DNA of 64,000 nucleotides from Girardinichthys multiradiatus (taxonomy: Eukaryota; Chordata; Actinopteri; Cyprinodontiformes; Goodeidae): the NCBI RefSeq assembly GCF_021462225.1, contig NC_061804.1:40549975-40613974 (forward strand), in the 5' to 3' direction. Shown piece after piece: positions 57,741 through 64,000 of the stretch (position 1 is the stretch's first letter; each line of letters starts with the position of its first letter). Made by a program: the position numbers and the translations under genes. Below the pieces are notes generated by a model. That model worked only from the letters and a program-made list of their open reading frames with translations. It was not told the DNA's origin and did not search any database.

Positions 57741-60700
57741 TGTTAATTCTTTCACAACACCATAGTCTGCCCTTAAGAACCCCTGATGTGTCTTTAGTGT
57801 CTAGGATGCTAAAACTCACTGGTGGAGGAATGTTATGTTATGGTAAAGAAAGGAGTCAAGAAAATGTGGGTTAAATGTTATCAGTATCAACAGGACAATG
57901 CTCAGCAATATTATTGTCATTAAATATTTTCCTTATAACGTGCAGCCCCTGAGAGAATCAAAAGGTTTATTGTCTAGATGTACTTTTCTGTAGAAGGTCC
58001 TTTTCCTCTGGTCTTTTTCTTTCACCTGCAGAAATGTTGTTGTTTTCCTCACACAGCCATCTTTATACATGTCATTGGACGCTGCCTTGTTTTAATAATT
58101 AGCTCTCAGTGATGGTTTCAGTTCCTTTCAATTAATGGTTGTTTTGACAGCTTCCTTGGTCTACATGTAGGTTTCCTTCCTCAAACTTTCTCTACACAGC
58201 TGAACTGGGAACAATCAGCATCTTTTGCCACAGTCTGTATGAGTTACCTTTCTTAAATGAGTTTTAGTTATCTGTTAACAAGCCAACTCAAATAGCTCGT
58301 TGAAGCAATAGTTCAGATTTTTTTCTAGACATCTTCTGTGATCTCATGTATAGCAGTTCCCTTACCTGATTTAAACAGATGTCATATTACAGCGAGTTTG
58401 TAGAGAAGAAAAAAAACTCAATGGTGTGAAAATTAACAACTAGTCCAACCTTAGCTCTTGTCATTTTTTAGAAACCACAGGACTGTGAAAGGAACCTGGA
58501 AAAAACTGTCTTTTTTGAATGCGTGAATATTTAGTAAGCACTAATATAGCGTTGAATAACCTGGATATGAACATTTTAAGTTTGAGTTGTTTAAATTTCT
58601 AAAATCAGCTAATCAGGTGAAGACGAGCTGTTAGCCGTCCAGCTTTGAGGATTTCTTCACTTTCCTCCAAACTCACTGTGTTATGATATCCATCTACTAC
58701 AGGTACGGGAGCAATCCCTAATAATAATATACAGTACCTCACTTTAAATTATCCAAACTTTCCCATTTGCTTTTAACTGGAAGCTCATTTCCATATTTAT
58801 GCTTGTGCGGGTATTTGTTTTAGAAATTAAAACTATATATGGTGATTCTTTATGTTTTCTTTTCATTTTAGAAAGTCAGAATATCCAGTTTATAAAAAAG
58901 TTATTTTTTATTATTTTATGCACCCAGGGGTTGTATATGCCTATTTATGTGTGTGATTACTTCTACAGCACATTCCAATAAACCAAAGCAACCATTAGGG
59001 AAATTGAGGGAACCATCAGAGACTCTGGTCTCATATTAAAAATTATTATTATTTTAATAGGACATCAAAGCCAAACAGCACTTCCTGTAATCAAATACTG
59101 CCCTATTAAAGTGAAGTGAGAGGATGTCCTGTATTTGCCCCAAAAACGTATTGGCTGCTGTTCACCACAGTGCTGAGTCTTAACAAAAGCAGGAAAGACG
59201 CTGAGCAGAAGAAGGACTCATATGTGAAGGTCAACAGATGTGCTCTGAATGCTCAAGGATGTCCCTTAAGCTGATGGAGTAGATCTTTCATTAAAATTCT
59301 GTAATGTCGTTGTGCAGCAAATACAGAAGGGCTGAGTCTGACAATTTAGCATGTAGTAATCATTCTGTGGGAAAAAACAAGCTTTAGCATGAGACTTTCT
59401 AAAGGTGAAGATAAGTTCAACCTCGGCTTCCTTTAACTGGCTTTGAACACTGAGTCCAGCGAGCAAACAGACGTCTTTTTGTCTGCAGTGCACTTTTAAA
59501 ACCGCAGCACAGTTCCTCAGCGCTGACTTCCCTTTTTATTTAATCCTCCCCATGACTGACTGCGCTCTCTTTAAACTCCCAGTAACCTTTCCCCTCCATG
59601 AACTTCTCCATTTCAAGATTCTTATCAAGTCTGAACCACCAGTAACCTCTTGATTTCCTCCAATTGCTGAAGCAGCGGCAAACATGAAGGAGGGAGGCAC
59701 AAGTGGGTTTAAGCAGAGGTCAAGGTGTAAAACTTGACAATTGGCTGTTTGTCCGTGCATTCTCCCTTTGATTTCCTGACCTCAGCAGGAGGCCAAAGCG
59801 ATGTGAGTGCAGGACACCCGGCCATCGTTAACTCAGCTGTAGGCCAAGGACTTCAGAGGTCCCACAACAGACCTTTCATAGTCATGAGGGCCCAAAAACT
59901 ATTTCCTGACATTACAGTTGTTTTTCTCGGCAAACAACTTAATAACAGCATTTAACATGCTGAGCCAAGGGTTTATCTTCATGGGAACGCATGGAACCTT
60001 TCATACACCCACTAATCTCAGGCATGTCTGTCAATTAGTTGTTAATGAGGGACTCTCCCAGCAGGTGCTGTGTTTATTCACATGGAGACCATATGAAGCC
60101 TGTCATATGTTGTCATGGCAATCGGTGCTAAAAACAAACTGGCAGATGTTTGATCGCCTTCCTATCCTCCAAGTGTTTGAACTCTTAGCACAAGACATGA
60201 CCTCAGATGTTATGCAAACACACACACTCAAAGTCCTGTAATTTAATTAGCATTTTATGGGACCTGTGAACCCATTTGAAGTGTAATAAAGGAAGAATAA
60301 ATGGATGAGATGGCATCCTTTCTCCCTAACATACTTTAACCAGTAACGGTGATTCTGTAGGAAATGCAATTCTGCTGCAGTGCCTGGATGAGAGCTGAAA
60401 AGAGCAGAGCCTCACATCAGACAACAATAAGGAGGCTGAAGCAAAAACCTGGAGAAAGTTCTGCACCGTGAAGACAGGTCAGCACGGTTTTTCTTTCCAA
60501 CCTGGTGCTGGTTCTCCCACTGGGACCGGAGCTTTTAAAGATGTACCTCTTTGTGAAGTCTTTTGCTTAACCCTAGGGGGTCATGGCCTCTTGGCCCATC
60601 TCCCCAGCCCTGACCTGACTGATTCTGTTTCCTGGGACAGGATCAACTGTTTGCCTGCAGCTGTGCGAACCTGCTCACTCCCACTCCTCAACCCCCACTT

Positions 60701-60968
60701 TAACCAAACAACAAACTCCTCCCCCCTCTCTCAGGCAATACAGTTAAGCCATTCTTCTTATGTTTCCTGTTAATGTGACATGTGGCAACAAGGCTTGAGT
60801 ACCTTCTTTTCTTTCAAGCATCACAGCCTCTTGACCCTCACTTTTTCCCATGGCCTTCCCATGGAAGGTAGCAGGAATTATTCATAAGTGGCTGGAGTTA
60901 GATATGCACAGAGGTTCCAGTAAAGGGTTTGAACAGGGTGCATAACCTTAGTGTTAGAGTTCAGGTTA
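57741..60968. other. Intergenic tract, no gene seen
   Basis: Unique sequence. The 59540-60240 block is base-balanced and repeat-poor and might be conserved regulatory DNA. The open frames there (up to 107 codons) lack homology and splice context. Confidence 0.5.
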
Positions 60969-61568
60969 CAGTGGCTTGTAAAAGTATTCATACCCCTCAA
61001 AATACTCACATTTTCTCACCTTACAACACCAAACTTCAATGTATTTTAATGGGATTTTATCTGCTCAACCAACACAAAGGGGTGTATTTTTGAAATGGAT
61101 GGTTAATACATAGTTTTCAAAATGTTTGCATTTGTATTCAGCCCCTTTACGTTGATTCCCCTAAATAGAATCCAGTATAACCAAGTCTCTTAATCAGTAA
61201 ACAGAGTCTGTTCATTTGTAATTTAATCTGAGTTGAAATCTAGTTCTTCTGTTTCTAGGCTCGAGGGTTGTAAGGGAACATTAGCGAACAAACAGCATCA
61301 TGAAGACCAAGGAACACATCAGACAGGTTGGAGAGGTTCTAAAGCAGTTTTATTTTAATACAGTTCAATACATCATGTAACAATGAAAAGGTATGGGATA
61401 AATGGCAACTCACCAAGACAAGGCCATCTGTTTAAACTTACATACCAGACAATAACAAGAGAAGAAGCCAAGACTCCCATGGTAACTCTGGAGAAGTTAC
61501 AGAGATCCACAGCTCAGGTGGGAGAATCTGTTAACAGTTTAAGTAAAGGTCATGTACTTGAAACCTAG
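60969..61568 (+). mobile_element. Tc1-like transposon remnant (left end and N-terminal transposase)
   Basis: Starts after TA with CAGTGGCTTGTAAAAGTATT, a left terminal sequence typical of fish Tc1-like elements. Downstream it contains ATCATGAAGACCAAGGAAC, the usual start region of such transposases, and at 61383-61540 a stretch reading TPMVTLEKLQRSTAQVGESV, which matches the end of the DNA-binding domain. The intervening and catalytic parts and the right terminus are absent, and stops interrupt the frame. Confidence 0.8.
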
Positions 61569-62772
61569 CCTTTATTGCATAACGGCCTGCACCATCCGTA
61601 GGAGACAAAGCAAACCTGTGGTGCACTGGTTATGAGATTGACCCTTTGACTGACATTCTAAATACTATGTCCCTGATCATCAAAAATCCCAAAAAGGGGG
61701 CGCTAAATTCCTTGCACAAAAAAAAATTATTGTACTTGCAGTAAGTGGGCGTGTTTTGTGCGTCCTTCAAAGATTGCATGAGCAATGGATAACAGGTGCA
61801 AAAGAGATGCATAATGCCCTGTTCAAATGAGGAACTTGCGTGTGCTACTGGCTGTCTGCTACTGCCCCCAGCAAAACAAGAGAAAAAGCGAACAAATGCT
61901 GTGTTGCTTGACGCAAGCAAGGATTGTTGCGCTGCATCATTTTAAATAATCCAGTTACTGATTTTTTCCTTCAGTTCCTGCTTTTCTGAACTGTTACAAT
62001 TTGTTAGCTTTTCTCGTCACTATTCACAGCAGCAGGATTGTCTTTGCAGCCTCTGCCCTGATGAGATTAGATCCCCTCTCTTTTAATTTGTGCTGGGTGC
62101 CTCTGAGTGCGTAATTGGGCACGCAGAAGGCTGAGTTTGAAATTGTTCTGTGAGCAGATGCTTTATGTTTGTGGTATGTTTGACGGACCCAATGAGGCAA
62201 AGACTATATCCTGCTTTGCCTTTAATAAAAATATTGAATTACAGGCTATTGCACAGGAGGGCAGAGCTATGACCTCTGCCATTGGTGCGCATACGGGCAG
62301 CTGGTCCAGGCTGACAACACCACAGGAGCGCGTGCAGCTTTTACACTGTACATGCACAAGTGGTACAGTGTACTGAGCTCGAAGTAACTTGCAGCGGTTG
62401 CAGCTTACAAATTGGCCACTCAATAATAACAATAAAAAAGACAAATGTGTCTGTGAGTTAACTTTTTAGAGGTTTGCCTCCCTTGAACTTTTAATTCTTT
62501 GCCACGTGACTCACTGAGAATGTGTTTGACGACTTCAGAGTTTATTCTAAACAGGAGCAATATTTAAATCCGATGTAATATTAGCAACACATAAATAGTT
62601 TGTTGTAGGAGTTTCTATCTGTATGTTATAGCTTTGCTAATATTAAAACATAACATCACATAACTGTCCTGCAAAGAATTTAAATCGGACATATATATAT
62701 ATAAAAATAAATGATTTTCCAATGATTTTACTGAATTCAATTTGTATGTTGTGCCAATATTTTAACGATATA
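61569..62772. other. Intergenic tract
   Basis: No gene or known repeat recognised; becomes AT-rich toward 62772 with a TATATA run near 62690. Confidence 0.5.
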
Positions 62773-63898
62773 CAGGGGTTGGACAATGAAACTGAAACAC
62801 CTGGTTTTAGACCACAATAATTTATTAGTATGGTGTAGGGCCTCCTTTTGCGGCCAATACAGCGTCAATTCATCTTGGGAATGACATATACAAGTCCTGC
62901 ACAGTGGTCAGAGGGATTTTAAGCCATTCTTATTGCAGGATAGTGGCCAGGTCACTATGTGATACTGGTGGAGGAAAACGTTTCCTGACTCGCTCCTCCA
63001 AAACATCCCAAAGTGGCTCAATAATATTTAGATCTGGTGACTGTGCAGGCCATGGGAGATGTTCAACTTCACTTTCATGTTCATCAAACCAATCATTCAC
63101 CAGTCTTGCTGTGTGTATTGGTGCATTGTCATCCTGATACACGGCACCACCTTCAGGATACAATGTTTGAACCATTAGACGCACATGGTCCTCAAGAATG
63201 GTTCGGTAGTCCTTGGCAGTTACGCGCCCATCTAGCACAAGTATTGGACCAAGTGAATGCCATGATATGGCAGCCCAAACCATCACTGATCCACCCCCAT
63301 GCTTCACTCTGGGCATGCAACAGTCTGGGTGGTACGCTTCTTTGGGGCTTCTCCACATCGTAACTCTCCCAGATGTGGGGAAAACAGTAAAGGTGGACAG
63401 GGACAGAGAACAATACATGTTTCACATTGTCCACAGCCCAAGATTTGCACTCCTTTCCTTGCACCATTGAAACCGACATTTGGCATTGGCATGAGTGACC
63501 AAAGGTTTGGCTATAGCAACCCGGCCGTGTATATTGACCCTGTGGAGCTCCCGACGGACAGTTCTGGTGGAAACAGGAGAGTTGTATGCTGACATTACCC
63601 TGGATACCGTGGCTCTTGATACATCACAAAAACTTGCTGTCTTGGTCACAGATGTGCCAGCAAGACGTGCACCAACATTTTGTCCTCTTTTGAACTCTGG
63701 TATGTCACCCATAATGTTGTGTGCATTTCAATATTTTGAGCAAAACTGTGCTCTTACCCTGCTAATTGAACCTTCACACTCTGCTCTTACTGGTGCAATG
63801 TGCAATCAATGAAGACTGGCTACCAGGCTGGTCCAATTTAGCCATGAAACCTCCCACAATAAAATGACAGGTGTTTCAGTTTCATTGTCCAACCCCTG
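62773..63898 (-). mobile_element. Tc1-like transposon, 1126 bp, perfect 31-bp TIRs
   Basis: Positions 62773-62803 (beginning CAGGGGTTGGACAATGAAAC) and 63868-63898 are exact reverse complements over 31 bp. TA lies on both sides (62771-62772, 63899-63900). The enclosed transposase, on the minus strand, is broken. The identical ends beside a decayed gene suggest the copy was mobilised in trans after losing its coding capacity, or that the ends have been under less decay by chance. Confidence 0.93.
62825..63712 (-). pseudogene. Tc1-like transposase, internally deleted and frameshifted
   Basis: Begins MGDIPEFKRGQNVGARLAG with HTH residues (CDVSRATVSRVMSAY), then jumps to SPVSTRTVRRELH. This suggests loss of roughly 60 residues of the second HTH/linker. 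Two compensating frameshifts flank the VKHVLFS segment, and the expected SDES with the first catalytic Asp is absent. The second Asp lies in YQDDNAPIHTA and the Glu in PDLNIIEPLWD. From the Asp before Asn to that Glu there are 36 residues, unlike the 34 in the 27.6-kb element. Stops occur after SDLATILQ and near the C-terminus; the frame ends at 62825. Confidence 0.88.
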
Positions 63899-64000
63899 TA
63901 CAACATAGTTTCAATTGTTTTCTGGTGACACAAAATAGTTTTTCACTTTATAAACCCTCCCCTGGCTTATGTTCACATTTAAACAACATAATCAAACTGA
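63899..64000. other. Window end, intergenic
   Basis: About 100 bp of unique sequence after the transposon, starting with its TA duplication. No feature seen. Confidence 0.5.

Noticed and set aside
59918..60241. 107-codon frame
   Set aside because: No homology, no splice signals and no codon-usage signature; left as non-coding.
60468..60773. 101-codon frame
   Set aside because: Starts after a non-conserved context, Pro/Ser/Leu-rich random translation, no family resemblance.
1..64000. CRISPR arrays, operons, prophage or integron structures
   Set aside because: The content is vertebrate: spliced genes, LINE/SINE/Tc1 repeats, microsatellites. No regularly spaced short repeats with unique spacers were seen.

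Overview
The window is vertebrate nuclear DNA, almost certainly from a ray-finned (teleost) fish. The evidence is one long, clearly recognisable vertebrate gene, nrip1 (RIP140), in a large intron- and repeat-rich landscape. The interspersed elements are typical of fish: Tc1-like DNA transposons with TA target duplications, short non-autonomous relatives, CR1/L2/Rex-type LINE remnants read from their reverse 3' ends, and tRNA-headed SINEs. No prokaryotic organisation (operons, CRISPR, IS elements) is present. The species cannot be read from the sequence, nor can which nrip1 duplicate this is.

Layout. Positions 1-46.9 kb hold no convincing protein-coding gene. This long non-coding tract contains an unclassified repeat (7.4-8.2 kb), a Tc1 transposase scrap (8.24-8.36 kb), a 5'-truncated minus-strand LINE (8.66-11.1 kb), a SINE (11.3 kb), a 219-bp TA-flanked MITE (15.27 kb), and a second MITE family with two copies (14.0 and 26.6-27.2 kb). 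It also holds a nearly intact Tc1-like transposon with 200-bp terminal inverted repeats (27.56-29.13 kb), SINE copies at 31.5, 33.8 and 34.6 kb, and a plus-strand LINE remnant split by a second insertion (40.0-40.9 kb). Between the repeats lie stretches of unique sequence with regulatory-looking motifs: a forkhead-motif palindrome near 43.15 kb, RFX-like X-boxes and a DR3 nuclear-receptor motif. Much of this tract is probably nrip1 5' flank or its long 5'-UTR intron(s).

Positions 46.96-53.25 kb are the terminal exon of nrip1 on the plus strand. A strong polypyrimidine tract and 3' splice site lead into about 470 nt of leader with five short upstream ORFs. The whole 1193-codon reading frame is uninterrupted by introns, and a long AU-rich 3' UTR with Pumilio-type motifs and several poly(A) signals follows.

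Positions 55.83-57.3 kb carry the second and less ordinary gene candidate, on the minus strand. It is a compact four-exon gene whose splice sites and phases join into a 307-residue protein with a DUF6729-like domain, two zinc-knuckle-like Cys clusters and an in-frame 60-bp minisatellite. Upstream of it is an array of inverted CCAAT boxes that looks like its promoter. Its relation to nrip1 is only proximity, and it may be a domesticated or still-mobile element gene.

Positions 57.5-64 kb are again intergenic, with a minus-strand SINE, a Tc1 N-terminal remnant (60.97-61.57 kb) and a second, inactivated Tc1-like element with perfect 31-bp inverted repeats (62.77-63.90 kb).
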